NCBI GenBank assembly: GCA_963514095.1
Contig: OY741273.1
Location: forward strand, 17,541,965 to 17,605,964
Direction: 5' to 3'
DNA from: Eutrigla gurnardus
Taxonomy: Eukaryota; Chordata; Actinopteri; Perciformes; Triglidae
DNA length: 64,000 nucleotides
A program made the translations under genes and the position numbers. How positions within the stretch are numbered: position 1 is the first letter of the stretch; every line of letters begins with the position of its first letter. The notes under the pieces were generated by a model. That model worked only from the letters and a program-made list of their open reading frames with translations, ran no database searches and was not told the DNA's origin. Positions 11,451 through 30,811 of the stretch are shown here, in pieces.

Positions 11451-14400
11451 TTTGTTTTGTAATATATTGCTAATCATAACATTGTATGTGCTGGTTAGTC
11501 CTGGTTTTAAGTACAACATGTTAGGCATACCACGTAGTACTGCACTGTACTTTGAATATTAAAGTGCAAAGTAATGCTAGACCACTCTAGTGAGTTTGCT
11601 ACCTGTGGTGACAAAAAGTCTATGGTTATTTTTAGTTTCACATGGAACACCAAGAGCGTTCTTTTGGATTTACATTGGAGTTAGTTGAAAGTGTGTCCGT
11701 ATCAGATGCCAAGCGCTCAGGATTTGACAAGTTGCGTGTTGCGGTTGCATATAAATACAGAGGGATGGGGATTAGAAAAGATCACTATGAAAGAGAAAAG
11801 ATGTGTTTTGTGTGATGAAAAACCGCAGTGGGTTACATTGTAAATGTTTCCTTTGAGATCAAGAAAGCTTGTCTCTTTGAGTGCTCCCCTGTAATTTCAC
11901 ACGTTCTCGAGACAATGAGCCTATTTGTCACGTATAGCCAACAGTGAACATGGGAATTAGGCTGTAAATGTGTGTTACTGCATAGGGCACAGATATAATA
12001 AGACATTAGACTGCAGGGAGTTAAAGAGACATACTGTACACCACAGGGACCAGGAAGTTAGGGCCAGACCACACGGGGAGTGAGTGAAGAGGGTCTTAAA
12101 CTACCAGAGGAATGGTGGAAAGCTCCTCTCTAAAGAGCTCTTTATTGCAGGAGGTGAAGGTATGACACATCAGGTTCTGGACTGTGTTCAGGAGGTGAGT
12201 GATTACTGCTGTACTCTGCAGGGTAGAAGAGTACAGCAATGCACAGTGGGAAGATAAGCCTTTAGTGAGAAGGCCCAGAGTGCTTTTGATTAGTTTCTTT
12301 CCTCTGGTTTTTACATTTTTTAGGCCCCTTGGGGAAGTAAAGGGACACGTCTGCTCCAATGTAGGCAAACTGTGCAGTTACTCTTCTCTCATTTTTTTAA
12401 AGGAGGTCTTTCATTAAAAGTGGCAATTTTTAAAATATGTCTCATGTCATGCCCCATCTCTTATCAGATTGATCCTTGTAAATAATAACATCATCCGGTA
12501 GCAACACTAAGGAGGGTTTTTTTTTCTAGGCCAGGTCACATATTTTGGTGTGAACATAGAGGAAGACATGGCAGCGGCTCAACTGATTGCCCTAATTGTG
12601 GCGTCTCAGGATCTTTGAAAACACTTCCAACCAGACTGCATAACCATTCACTGTGATTACATCAATTGGATTATTCAGCATGCGATCTTGATTACATGAA
12701 TGGACACCTGTTGACATAGGGACAAGAGTTGTTGAGACATTTTACTCAGAAGGGGGAATTTACAATCTCACCTCCCACTGTGCGTAAATGCTATCAACTC
12801 CCTTTAGCTTATGGAAACCTTTTAAAGGCTTGTTTGATTGTCAGACCTCAAACCACAGGGCCCCACAGCACAATAAACCACTCACCTCAACACACTGCAT
12901 TAGACCTTTTAGCACGTAAACCCATTTATCTTTTCATATGCTGAAAAAACCACATGTTTCCTCAGCCACTCATTCATGTGCACAAACTGTTCAAAAACCC
13001 ATTTAAAACCACATGGCGCCTTCTCCTTCATTTATTTATATCAGCTGTTAAACTGATTTACACATCAAGTAGTCTGAGTGAAGCAATCTAATTGGTCAAA
13101 GACTCATTCTAACCGTGCCGATAACCCCTCTTAAGCATTCACAGCTAAGGTTATTGGTTTTTATGTTTCATCTTGTGCAAAGTAATGAGCTAATTAGCAC
13201 TTTTTCTTGCTTTCTCCTGCTGTTTACTATTCATGTTCATTACCTTGAGGAAAGTCAGTACACATATATTGATGGCTGTTGAACGAAAGCCATGAAACAC
13301 TTGAGGAAGAATTATTGCTATCTTTTTTTCTACTTTTCAAACTCGTCATATGGCTGTTGTTCATACAGCAACTGCGAACAAAACTACAGTCAACCCATTT
13401 TAAATATATATATTGTGTGAAATGACGAGTATGGTAGGATTTTTACTCTGTGATTTTCATGGATGGAATCTCAAGGTACCACTGCCAATGTTTCATCAAT
13501 CATGGATGAAATACCTCTTTTTGCTTCTTTGTATATTTTGTGGACAAGAGGAGAATCTCAAAGCTGATAAGCTTATAGGCAAATTTCCCGCACGAGTTAA
13601 TAACAATGTGAATTTGGTGTTGTGTCATTTGCACCACCATGCATTTGTGTCTTTGCATTGACTTTGTATGCAATAGCACCACTCAACACTTTGCGCTTGT
13701 TGTGAACAGACCTTCAGAATTGCATCTCTGTTACAGGTACAGGAGCCGTTGGCAGCTGATCGTGAGGCTGTCAGGATGAAATTCAGAACCTTCTTGTCTG
13801 ATGCCATGGTTCTTGGATTGGGAGTGAATCGATGCCTCAGGCAAGGTAGTTAAAATATATCGACCACAGTAACGTGGGGAGACAAGAAATGGCAGGTTGA
13901 CAGCCTGAACACAAATTCATGTATTTGATCAAATCTGAATCGATGGGGAAATGAATTGAGCTAAAAAATATCCACAATTTAAGTGAGTCTGAATGTTGTT
14001 TTTGTGTTGAGTAACTCCAAAAACTAAGGAGCCAGACAATACCTTGTATTGATCTTTAATTATGTGGCTGAAAGAACAAAGCACACTTTTATTTTGAAAA
14101 CTGAATTCCCAACTAAGAGCTCTGTCATCTTTTTCTTCACAATACATTCCTGAGCTTCATTAGGCAGACATAAAACACCTCGTGTGCACCAGCATTGTCT
14201 TTGGGCATTTGAAATGCAGTCCACAAGTTGCCAAATTGCCATTTGTGTCTGTTAAATTGAAAACTGTTGGCTGTCTTCACCGTAATACTTCAGGGTGTGT
14301 TGTGCAATCCCCATTGTGGCACAGAGCCAAAGCGTTGATGAACTAAAGGCGTCACCATCATCAAAGAACAATCTCGAGTCTCCCCACAGCTGGAATGTGA

Positions 14401-16251
14401 GGAGAGCCTCAACATTTATATAAAAAGCCACTTTCATTTTAAAAGTTTATAAAGAGAGCATTACATCAGAGCAATGGGGAAAGTATTTAAGGGTCTCATG
14501 CCTTGCATAATAAAAGTGAAATGGTGTTTCAATAATTCAACATTTAACAGCTCATGTGGCATCTCTGGGACTGAATCTGAATCTGATGTCCGCCTATTTG
14601 TGTCTTAGAATGACCTAACCACCGGCCTTTACAGGACTGTGTCCCATATAATGCATTAAGCTTCTCATCAGTCTGCGTGTCTGTGCCAAGTTGAACATGT
14701 CTTCCGGTTAGTGAAGTAATGGGGAAACTATGTCTGTGTAGTCTCAGAGCTGCTGGTGTTCGGGATCCATTACTGTGGGGGTCATTGGGAACATGTAGGT
14801 GCTTCTGTGTGGACCAAGGTCTCTTAGCTGACTCACTCACTTCTCTGTGTTTCCATCTCTTTTTAGATCTGTCTCTTAAGGGCAGACATACACCAGCGCA
14901 TTTCAAAAAACATGTCATGTGAAATGCTTCATTACATATACACAGAAGAAGCAGTTTAAAGTACAACGGCTTGGATCGCTGTGGGATAAAATGGTGCACT
15001 GACAAATGGGGTACTGGCCATGCACACATGTGTATTACATGTATTATCCAGCATTGTGCCACAGAGAAGAACAGTACACCTCTGGTATGTGGTGCCTTTT
15101 ATCATTTTAACTCAACATTATAGTATAAAGTGTGTCCACTGCAAACTATTTTGATACATTCTGGGGCCATTATCCAGTGGTGTCCATGTTGGCTGACTGC
15201 GGGAGTCTTGCAGGAGACAGACATCCATGCTTCATTTTTGTGCTGTGTCGTTTTCTTCAAACATCTTTTTCCCAAACAAGGAGCACGCCTGTAAATCACT
15301 GTAGTAAGGTGGTCAGCAAAAACAAGATTTTCAGGGGATTATAAGTTGCTCTCTGCAGCATATTCATAGACCTTCCATGGACAGTATACATTCTCATAGT
15401 TCCCATGTCCTGTAAGGATGCTGACCATACAGTATGTACCAACTGCAGTGACATTCACCTTAAGTAAAATGAGAAGTCCAGATGTGATGTGGCATAGCAG
15501 AGACTATCAAAAAAGATTCTTGAAACAGTCACACAATCTTGTCTGTCTCTACAGTGTCTATGGAAATATCCTTCAGGAGAAGAGAGCACAATGATAATTC
15601 AGGCAAAAGCTATTTTACAGCCCAGTCTCACAATGCAATCTACTGGTTTCACGTACAAGGACGCAAATCGTTTTTTTCATGTCACTCAGCAAGGAAACGA
15701 TGCCGATGGAAAGTTAATTTAGATCCTTTCACTAGTGGACACATGAATTAAACGCATCCACGTGCCTATGCAATAGTCAGCGCCAGTGACGTTGTAGTCA
15801 CTAGCATGACGTCTTAATGAATATCAAGAGTATTTATGGTGGGTGAATGCATCCAACAACACAGGACCTTCAACCACAGTGTTGTTGTGATGTGATGCAT
15901 TTGTGATGCTTTTCATAAACCTAACTAAGAGGTTTTGTTGCCTGAACCTAACTTTCGTTTGGTAACGTAATGTCGTCCTGACAAACAGATGAAGTAGTCA
16001 TGCAGAGCGACAAAAAGTAAGTGGACTATTTGTGTTGCTCAGCATGAAACCCATAGATTACATTTTGTGAGTGTTTCAATAACTGCTGTGAGACTGTGTT
16101 GATTTCTATAAGCCGGACTGTCAGGCCTCTATTCTTTCACACGCTGCTCACTGCAGCGTTGCTTTTTCCTCTATTGATTTTACTGAAGTGTAGTCCAGTC
16201 ATATTTCTGTGATTTAAAAATAATTATGTGTCTGCCTCTGCCTGACTGAGG
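11450..16251. other. Gene-free stretch with a dispersed-repeat copy and possible conserved noncoding DNA
   Basis: No gene recognised. The 172-codon minus-strand frame at 14544-15062 has no known domain. Around 15,915-15,970 lies the repeat core GTTTTGTTGCCTGAACCTAA shared with 2940 and 50,772. The AT-rich 13,150-13,260 segment contains GAGCTAATTAGCAC, a homeodomain-type palindrome. Confidence 0.5.
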
Positions 16252-16280
16252 GTGTGTGTGTGTGTGGGGGGGGCGGGGGG
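16252..16280. repeat. (TG)n followed by G-rich run
   Basis: Short TG array running into GGGGGGGGCGGGGGG. Confidence 0.85.
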
Positions 16281-16424
16281 TTATTGGTTATTCATTATGA
16301 GTTCCTGCATTAAAAAAAATCTACCTCTCTCCTCCTCTCTCCACATATCTTCCCCTGGCAGCTGTTTGATGCCATGACCCAACATACAATTATCTGTAAG
16401 GATAGAGATGTCAGAGAACGTATG

Positions 16425-16428
<4 letters not shown>

Positions 16429-16469
<41 letters not shown>
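16429..16469. repeat. (AC)n microsatellite
   Basis: AC run of about 41 nt. Confidence 0.95.
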
Positions 16470-16551
16470 AGGTGGATGACAGGATAATTGGGAAAGGGAG
16501 GAAATACTGCAGAGATGAAAAATGAAATGGAGACAGAAAGAGAGGGACATG

Positions 16552-16556
<5 letters not shown>

Positions 16557-16619
<63 letters not shown>
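16557..16619. repeat. (GA)n microsatellite
   Basis: GA run of about 63 nt, 88 nt after the (AC)n array. Confidence 0.95.
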
Positions 16620-16621
<2 letters not shown>

Positions 16622-17589
16622 CAGGGCAGGATGTGTGAGGAGAGAGTGTGTGGTGGGATCTATTAAACATCACAGTTAAAAATGATCTAAGATATACATG
16701 TTGAGAAAAAGCTTAAGACAGAGCCGACGACTAGCTTAAACAAAGCCAAACCACAAGAATGTTTTTTTTTAATCTATTTATTTATTCACCTGGAATAAGT
16801 AGACCTTGGTTGCAGTTTCACTTGTCGTTTCAATACAATTTTCATCTCATCATGATGCACTAAAGTCTGTACGTTTAAAGATCGGATCTGGGATGCATTG
16901 GGATCCAATTATACAGAACCCATGCTGAGGTGGCCTGGCTCGCATTGAGTTCAGCATGTGGACACAATCAGGACAAATTATCAAACATCGGTCTCCATAA
17001 ACTTCCCCCCCACACAGAAGTTCCCCTCCTGAGGAGAGCAAAGGAAAGAGAGCAGAGAAAAGAGGTCTGACACCTAGTGTCCAAGTCCTATTAAGTGGCA
17101 ACATTTGCTGATCGTGCTGCTTCAAAATAAAAGGTTTTGAATATCAAAATAATGGAGATCTTTTAGTGTGAAGAATGTATTTCAACACGCGATTATTACC
17201 GTATAAGCGGAGCTTTGTTAAAGACTAATCTTCAATAAAACATCTATTAATACAGCAGCAGAAATAACGTGAAGAATTAATAGTAAATTAAGTTTATCCA
17301 TTGTTTTACAGTCGCTCATTTGACCACAAAAAATATCAAATCACTATCCGATCAGGCAGGCCACATGACACAGGTGTACACATACTGTATATGCAGAAAC
17401 AGCTGACGCGTTCAATCACAAAAGTCTTATTGAAAGGACAAGTGTAAGCACGGCCTGTGTCAGTACAGCCCGCCAAGTCCCCCGAGAAAAGGAATTCCTG
17501 CATGTTACAGTACTAAAACCCAAACTTTAGATATGATGAAATGTTTGGTCTTGATTAAATAAAATGAACAAAAACACGTTAATGTCATT

Positions 17590-18130
17590 TATTCTGAGCT
17601 TATCTTCATCAGCACTCCCTGTCCTCTTTTTCATCCTTTTCTCTCCTCCTCCTTTCACTTTTTGTAATTTCCTCTTCTCTTTCTCTGTCCTCCCTCACCT
17701 CTCAGCCATCCACCTCTTTTTGACCTGCCTCCTCCTTCACTTCTTTTTTCGTTCTCTCATATCTCTCTTTCTCTCTCTCTCTCTCTCATCTTCTTACATC
17801 ACTCTGTCTCTTCTCTCATCATTTTACATTTCAATTCCCCAAAGTGCCTCTTCAACTCTTCTGCCTTCATTTCCTCTGCTCTCCTCCTTTTTTCATCACC
17901 CTCCCCTACTCGCCTTTTTTTATTTACAGCACTCTCTCATCTCTTCAGTAAAATCAGCTCATCCCTCCTTCTCTCTCCCTTCTTCTTTAATATTGCCACC
18001 CTGCCTCTCCTCTCTTTTTCTCTTCTGCCAACAGTTCTAGCCTTTATTCTTCAAATATCTCTTTCTTGATTTCTTTAGTATCATTTTCTCTCTCTCTCTC
18101 TTTTCCTGTTCCTCCTCCTTCACCCTCACA
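17590..18130. repeat. Polypyrimidine tract (about 540 bp)
   Basis: CT-dominated plus strand with TCTC runs. The 158-codon frame at 17564-18040 (nearly all S, L, F, P) is a by-product of it. Confidence 0.8.
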
Positions 18131-18232
18131 GAGCGGGACAGAATAATTAAAGGGAAACGGGAAAGAAAGCCTGTGTGGCAAAATGATGAACATGCGAATG
18201 AACATATTTTGTGTGATTGTTTCTCTGCCGAC

Positions 18233-18419
18233 TCTAAATTGCCCGTAGGTGTGAATGTGAGCGTGAATGGTTGTCTGTCTCTACATGTCGGCCCTGTGAT
18301 AGACTGGCGTCCTGTCCAGGGTGTACCCTGCCTTCGCCCAATGACAACTGGGATTGGCTCCAGCCCCCCGTGACCCTGAATACAAGATAAGCGGTAGACA
18401 ATGGATGGATGGATGGATG
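18233..18419 (+). mobile_element. 3' tail of an L2-type fish LINE ending in (ATGG)n
   Basis: The sequence starts TAAATTGCCCGTAGGTGTGA and contains GACTGGCGTCCTGTCCAGGG, GGGATTGGCTCCAGCCCCCC and GATAAGCGGTAGACAATGG, ending in tandem ATGG. This is the familiar 3' end shared by many teleost LINEs of the L2/Maui type. 5' truncation is normal for such copies. Confidence 0.75.
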
Positions 18420-19606
18420 TTTCTCTGCCTGTACAAGGCGCCCATTAAATGTAGACAGTTTACCTCCAGTGAATGGTGGTCCATTATAACCAAACAGCAC
18501 AGCAGGGGGCCATTTGACAAAAGAGATTTGAAAGCACCGCTTACATGCAAATCATAAAAACGGTGGCAGCATCACAATTCACGAATGTTTGATGCTCCCA
18601 AATACATTTTCAGGCAGGGAAAATTGTCAAAATGACTTTAACACTGAGGAAAGGGATTTTTTCACAAATGTAGTGAAATTCGTCAGTTATGAATATATAA
18701 AAATACAGTCAGTACTGAATTATTGTACTTTTTACTGTTAATAAAAGTCACAGTTGCAGTTGTCACCTTCCCACTTCCCCTTGCATTTCTCTTCTCGACA
18801 CTCACACATGTGCTGTGGTAAATGATAAATGGCAAATGGACCTGCATCTCTAGTGCTTTTCTAGTCTTTTGGACCACTCAATGCCTTTACACTATCAGTG
18901 AATTTACCCGTTCATACACAATCATACACTGATGGCAGAGAAGTCTCCTGCACATCAGGATCTAATCTTGTCCAACTCATACATGTGCTGATGGCACAGT
19001 CTTCCATGTCCACAGGTGTTTCAAATAACTGTGAAGCCAGCTGTCATGGAATCAGGAAGACACGCTAATCGTTCAATATGAAGATAATTCTGCACGTTTT
19101 CAGACTCTCAGACTCATGAAAAGTGAAAAACAGCTGTGTCAAGAATGAAAAGAAGTTCCTTTCTCACCACTATACAGCCGCCCAATCACAGCATGAAGTG
19201 GGTGTGAATGTCAGTTTGTCAGCGTCACAAAGATGCAGAAATGTGGATTGAGCATCAGAAAGGTGTGGGGGGGAGGGGAAGCTTTCTGAGGCTTTTCCTA
19301 TATCTGAGCCTCGTTCTCTTTCCATTTCATTCTGTTTTCAATATCACCACCAATCCCCCTCCTTGCTCTTTTTTCTCTCTTTATAAAAAGCACCACCCTC
19401 TTCCTGCTGTCTAATTCTCTTCTCTGTCAGTCCTCAAGGCCTCCCCACTGTCCTCCCTCTCTCTGGTTCTGCGCATCTCTCTCCTTCCCTGGGGTTTACT
19501 TTTGCAGTGATAACCAGTGTCGGTGCCGTGTGGCAGTGTCTGGGTGCTGTTGATAGCTTATCTTGGAAAGGCTTACAACCTTGGGAGCACAGACACCGAC
19601 CCTGCT

Positions 19607-19608
<2 letters not shown>
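18420..19608. other. Gene-free stretch
   Basis: No coding or RNA gene recognised; locally CT-rich at 19,300-19,480. Confidence 0.6.

Positions 19609-19642
<34 letters not shown>
19609..19642. repeat. (AC)17 microsatellite
   Basis: Perfect AC run. Confidence 0.95.
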
Positions 19643-25029
<5,387 letters not shown>

Positions 25030-25285
25030 CACAATCTATATTTCCTGTCTTTCTCTGCCTCTTTCTTTTTATTGCTCCTATCTCCTCAGACAAGCCTTTC
25101 TTTTCTTTACCTTGTCTTGTTTTCTCTTTTTTTTTTTATCTCAGTCCATCTCCTTCTCCACATAGTTTCTTTAGATTTCCACCAACTTCATCTCCACTTC
25201 TTTCTCCTCTTTGCAACGTTCACTTTTATCTCTTCTTCTCTCTTATCACCTCCTCTTTCTCCTCTTCTTCTCTTATTCACACACT
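25030..25285. repeat. Polypyrimidine tract
   Basis: CT-rich plus strand with a T11 run near 25,128. Confidence 0.75.
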
Positions 25286-26468
25286 AGGCAGGCAATGCAG
25301 TCAGACACAACTAACCTGCTGGCCACTACAGGAGAATCGGGACAATTTGGGGACACCTTGGTCAGCCCTGATGTTTGGTCCAGATTATCTGGTGATGTGT
25401 GGCATTTACAGATCCCTCCAGAACGCTCTGAGACCCGTCAGGAGCACGACTGTCATTTTAACATCTCATTTGAGACATATAGGCCTCCAACGACTGCGGG
25501 GTCAAAGGGGAGAACTTTCACAGAACCATTGAACAAAATACAGAATTGGAAAGTGTTTTGAAAAGGCAGGACACACACAAATTAATGTCAGCTGACTGGA
25601 TGAACCATCTGTCAATTAAGACGGATTTTGATGTGATACGTTTTTTTATGCACCTCTCCTCAAAACCAACACATGAACCTAAATATGTATTGTTGTTAAG
25701 TTATGTGTAGATTATTGATCGTGGCTCATTTCTAATGTACTCAACAATACTCTGCTTTTATTCTGTCTTAGATACAGCTGTCCAGAGGTAAAATTGTCAA
25801 GAGCAAAGAAATTTTTTACTGAAGATGAAGTTAGTTTTGCTCCAAAAAATAAATTATATATATTTTCTTTTTGGTGCAGCTTTTTTGTTTAAAGTTCAAT
25901 CAAGTCCTTGTAACTGAATCCTCTTTCTTTGTGAATCTCTAAGGGAAAGAAATGTTGCATCTTAAAGCCTCGATAAGGTTTTTATTATGAACCTTGAAGG
26001 AGAAAAAAGGAAAGGAGGGACTATGGGGGAGTGAAGAAAGCATGCAGGACAGGAAAAAAGTCATACAAAAGTGGGGAAAGCAGCGCTAACAAGAATGAGA
26101 TCCAGTAATGAGAAAGTAATAAATAGATAAAGAACTGATTAAAAAAAAAGCAGCTCTGAGAATTAAAAGAGTACAGCAGTTTGGAAACACGGATACAGAG
26201 TTAGAGCATCTCCATTAACGGGATGATTCATTTGTGGAGTTAACGCTTTCATTTTTTTAACGCACCAAGATGGAACATTCAATAAGCACACAGCCTCATA
26301 AATAAAAGTACTCTGATAAAACTGCACTGATGCCACTGCAGCAACGTCAAGTTAACCTCAATAAGCTGCAAAAATAACCTGATAGGCGTATTTATGTAAT
26401 TATGTAGCTGCTGATACATACTGCTGATAAAAAAAAATCATGGCATTCTTTTAGATAAATGTACGACA
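25286..26468. other. Gene-free stretch
   Basis: No gene recognised. The overlapping frames at 25,211-25,561 begin inside the pyrimidine tract and show no domain. Confidence 0.6.
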
Positions 26469-26579
26469 GCGTATTAGGGCCACTCTAGGGAAAAAAAACG
26501 TTTTTCTTGGAATATTGCCCACCTCTCTCGGCTCGGCTCGGTTTTTGTTTTTTGTTTTCTCACAGTGGCCCTAATACGC
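26469..26579. mobile_element. 111-bp MITE with perfect 16-bp terminal inverted repeats
   Basis: GCGTATTAGGGCCACT at 26469-26484 is exactly inverted as AGTGGCCCTAATACGC at 26564-26579. The interior has a tandem CTCGG motif and T-rich runs. It is a miniature inverted-repeat element; no clear target duplication is seen, so the superfamily is undecided. Confidence 0.75.
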
Positions 26580-28197
26580 CATCATATAAATGAGTAGATA
26601 AATGAAGAGGATTTAAAATTGCTTAGTGGAGGAAAAGTATAAAGTCTCACACAGTGGAAACACAATCTGTTAATTATTTTTTTCTTTGCAGCAGACCAAC
26701 ATTTCTCTGTGTTACAGCTTTGTTTCTGGCTAGCTCCAGCTTCTCCTGTCTGTGAAGCTGACAGGCTGAATTGAGTGGAGGTGAGGAAATCAAGAAAATC
26801 ACATCCTTCAATATTGTCTAATTAATACAACAATATTGAATGGGTAGAAATTAGCACTAACTCTGCATTGATTCCTGCAATCTCTTTTAGAGACTGTTCT
26901 CAAAGTGCTTTGAGCATCAGACCATTAAGTGTTTCCAAAGCAGGCAGATTCCTGAGTCAAGGCCTGAACCAACTCTGCTGTTAATCTTTCTATGAAGCTC
27001 ATTTCTTGTGGACTTAACATAAAAAAAACCTCAACGGATTAAAACTCTGTGCCCACTCTATACTCCTTTTGTCTAGTATCTGTCTGACTGCTGTATACCT
27101 GTGAAAACTCATTAGCATTTATTTGGTGATCTTCAGGTCAAAAAACATGCACTTGCTGCTTTCTGTTTTCTAGAAATTACACTTATATTATATTGTGTTA
27201 TTATGTTGTTATAGTAGCTGATTACTGCCTGGATTATGTTTAGTGTTTTGTTGTTTTTTCACCAGTGTGAGGAGTGTGAGGAGCAGGCCATAAGACACTT
27301 TCAGTAAAGCTGTTTCAGTGCAGTGGCATGCTTGAAAGCCAGACTGGAAGGGCTCCAAGACATTAGCAGAGTTAAGAAATGGCAGTACTTGAGAGAGGAC
27401 TGCTTTTTCCAGAATGTATGAGATAAATGGTAATTTGGATATGGGATTGTAGTTTTTTGGACATTTAACATCAAGGTTATGTTTTTTAACGGCTGGATGA
27501 CCGCATGTTTAAAACATTAGGGAACGGTGCCAGAGACAAGGCAGATGTTAACAATGACCAGAATGCTTGGGCCAATGGTATCAATGGCATATTAGATGAT
27601 CTGAGAGGGGATAACATCATTGGGGGATGCAGAGGGATGCATGTGCTTAATAATGATGATAATGATCATGTCTCTCAGATCATCTAGGGTCACTTGTGAA
27701 AAGTGATTAAAAAGATAGCTGTAACAGCAGGACACCTTCCTTTGGAAGTCCAGGAAATTTCTGTTTGCGCAGCAAAAAACAGCAGCATCGCAACATCATG
27801 ACTCCAGATACGTACAGTATATCTCCTTCCAACCTCTCACAGGAACGAGTTTCACTAATACACAAAGTTTAACTATGACTAGCTCGAAACCAGCCGGAAA
27901 ATGAAGAGTATCGATGCTACGCTATGATTGGCCCATCTCCATTAGAGGGGCGGGACTTGGGGAAGGGTCAATTACGGGGATAGAAAAGTGAAGTACATGG
28001 TTGGTAATAACAGTGATAACACACAAAATAACAGGTTGCAAAAGAGCTCAGACTGCTTTCATCATTCAACATTGTCTCCTGCGTAAACTTCACTTCCAAC
28101 AGTTGGATGAAAGCGTATAGCAGCTGAGTGCTGTCCATGGTGCTGAAATGATGACACGCAGGAAAGACTCTTAAGAGAAAACCGTGATGAACAAACC

Positions 28198-28199
<2 letters not shown>
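26580..28199. other. Gene-free stretch
   Basis: No gene recognised. The 27,760-27,990 part is richer in CpG and unlike its AT-rich surroundings. Confidence 0.55.

Positions 28200-28234
<35 letters not shown>
28200..28234. repeat. (GACA)n tetranucleotide array
   Basis: About eight and a half GACA units. Confidence 0.95.
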
Positions 28235-28300
28235 AAGGTAAAGGAGTGTCTCGTGGTGATAAGACAGCTCTTTGTTTCACCCCCGCAGTACTCAGCTGCA

Positions 28301-28321
28301 AACACACACACACACACACAC
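28301..28321. repeat. (AC)10 microsatellite
   Basis: Short perfect AC run. Confidence 0.9.
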
Positions 28322-29345
28322 CTCCACTCCAGTGATATATATCCAATTTGGAAAGAATAAAATCACTTCCAGGAAGTCATCAGTCAACATGTCTCCAAAG
28401 CAAATGATCAGTTTTTGCCAAATTGTCATCCAAACAGAAACTTGAAGGTTTTATACTTTAATTACCTGTCAATCAAAGAGTGAATTTGGGACATCGACAG
28501 GACTTCTATGGCCTTTGATGACTCAGAACGTGAAAATCAATGAGAAATGTAAGCTGTAACCTCCTTCGGACAGAGTCTCTATTTCTGCTAAGGTGGTCGA
28601 TGTGTGACGAGAGATCGAACAGAAAACCAACATGTTCTTGTTGAGCTGTGTGTAGTTGTGTAAAAGTCTACCTCTTGAGAGAAAAAGTAGAATCCTGATG
28701 TGCGATGGACCTTTTGGGGATTTCTTCTGGTTTGCCCATCTACTTTCAGTCATCATGGTTTCTACTCGTGCTACCTGGGACACAGTGAATACTACATTTC
28801 AAGAGCAACTGAAGCTACCATGGTAAATTCTTCCAAGAGGGCAACCAGGCTGACTTTCACTTCTCCCATGTGATACACTGGCCTCAAGCATTTATATTTT
28901 GCCACACAAATTGCAATCAGATGCAAAAAAAATCCTCCGCCTCAAAACTTTATAGCCGTGTTTGCACTGTATTATCATCCGCAGGATATCTTTTGTGAAT
29001 CAAAGCATGACACAGGACAGGTAGCTGTTACAAATGATGTGCTATCAGCAGCCTCAATCTAATCTCTGTGGATTTTCCCCTGAGTGTACTCTCTGACACC
29101 AATACAGGAAGGAATCTGGCAAGCCCCCGAGCATAGATACAGAGGAACATGTTCTGAGTGGAGGTGCTTTGCTGTTAACTTACCCCAAAATAAAACAAAA
29201 GATAAAATAAACAGTTGTGTGAACTAAAACCACGTGTACGGCTCTGAAAGTGTGGTAATGTAAAGGACCAGGTGAGAGTTTGTGTCAGTGCTCATGGCTG
29301 TGGCTATTTCCTGGAAGGAACATTTTCCAGTTTTGACCTGAATAA
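28322..29345. other. Gene-free stretch
   Basis: Nothing recognised. Confidence 0.6.
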
Positions 29346-29648
29346 GTTTCAGTTGATTATACACTAATGAACACTTCTTAATTTTACAATCCATTTCTGC
29401 TGAGAGATTTCTTGGAATGCTACCATTTAAATACACTGAGGCCTATTTTCTGGCTATAAACTGAAATTGATTCTGGGAGAAAGAATTTAAATAATTCCAC
29501 ATCTGACTTTCATGCAGCAGACTGGAGATTGTTTGAGCAACATTGCTTGCGTTTCAATTAACAAAAACCGATCTTCCCCGAACCGTAACAACAACATAGT
29601 CTCCAAGCAGAGATACTGAATAAAGTGAAATGCATTTTAAAAATGTTT
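29346..29648. repeat. Copy 1 of a ~300-bp direct duplication
   Basis: Matches 30812-31149 in the same orientation along its whole length, for example CCATTTCTGCTGAGAGATT, ACTGAAATTGATTCTGGGAG and CTGACTTTCATGCAGCAGAC. Differences are scattered substitutions plus small gaps. It has no terminal repeats and no recognised TE identity. Confidence 0.9.
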
Positions 29649-30438
29649 ACCAGTTTTGACCTTGTACTACTACTCTTAATTTTGTTTATTTATTTTTTGC
29701 AACGGCAGCAAAAGAGCAAAGCAGGAAAAGAAGAAAGAACACAGAGCTCAACTCACAAAGACCCACTGCTTTATAATACTGCAAACTGGCTGCATTCTCT
29801 GTCAATATCAGCAAAGTGTGGAGGATTTGAAGATGCAGCCTCGGGCATGACGGTTTATCAAGATGAGTATGGAGAGAGGAACATAACAAACAGAGGAGGA
29901 TACTTATTGATCCACAGCAGAAAGTTTCACATAAGAAATTGAATTCATTGTTTCGCAGCTTTCGCTTTTCTGGCATTTTGAAGATTATTGCCTTCGCATC
30001 AAGGTTTTATAGCTATTGTTTATTTACATTTCTTTCATTTAGTATAACAAGCTGTATTTTTCCATTCAGTAAAGCACTCACCTTTGAATGTAAAAATAGC
30101 ATTTTTAGAATGTTATCTTCCTATAACACTAAGGCTGTCTAGTCGCTGGATGCTTGTGTTTTGGCTGGTTTCCAGCTGTCACACTGCTGAATGCCGCCGA
30201 GCCTCCAAGGCTGGATTTCAGGAGGTCTATTAAACGTTCATTATGTCTGCAGGCATTGTGTTACCCACATACATACTGTATCATGTTCCTTGAATCAAAG
30301 TGCAGAGTAGAGGAGTTCATGACCTTTTCTCTCCCTTTCTTGACAGCAGTGATGTTATTGACCCAGAGCCATTATTTAACACAAGAGTCAAGCCGACAAC
30401 ATGTTTTTGCTCATGCTCAGTGAGAAAGTATGTGTGCT

Positions 30439-30439
<1 letters not shown>
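29649..30439. other. Gene-free spacer between the duplicated blocks
   Basis: The 105-codon plus frame (29625-29942) and the 96-codon minus frame overlap each other and have no known domain. Confidence 0.55.

Positions 30440-30472
<33 letters not shown>
30440..30472. repeat. (TG)n microsatellite
   Basis: Perfect TG run of about 33 nt, located between the two copies of the duplication. Confidence 0.95.
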
Positions 30473-30476
<4 letters not shown>

Positions 30477-30811
30477 TTCTTTTCATGCTGTTGGACCTCG
30501 TTTTGAAAATTAAAATCCTTTTATCCTCACAGGCCCTGAAGCCCACAGTTACACAGAAATGAGCTTTAACGTCAGAGGTGAACTTTAATTTGAGGTCCTG
30601 CTGAGAGGAATCATGAGCGTCATACAGCTATTTAAGGCAAACACCAACAGGGAAAAGTTATACTCCCAAATTAATTTGAAAATGGACCCAAAAATACAAA
30701 TGAATTGATTTTAGAGTTGCATGATTTTTTTTATGATTAATAAATGATAAAATAAATGATTTGATTTTCATTAATAAGGTATCTTATCTAACTAAATCAC
30801 AAAACGTTTGA

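Noticed and set aside
14544..15062. 172-codon minus-strand frame, the longest in the window
   Set aside because: No recognisable domain, no supporting splice or promoter context; the length is plausible by chance in 64 kb on six frames.
17564..18040. 158-codon open frame
   Set aside because: Same cause: pyrimidine tract composition.
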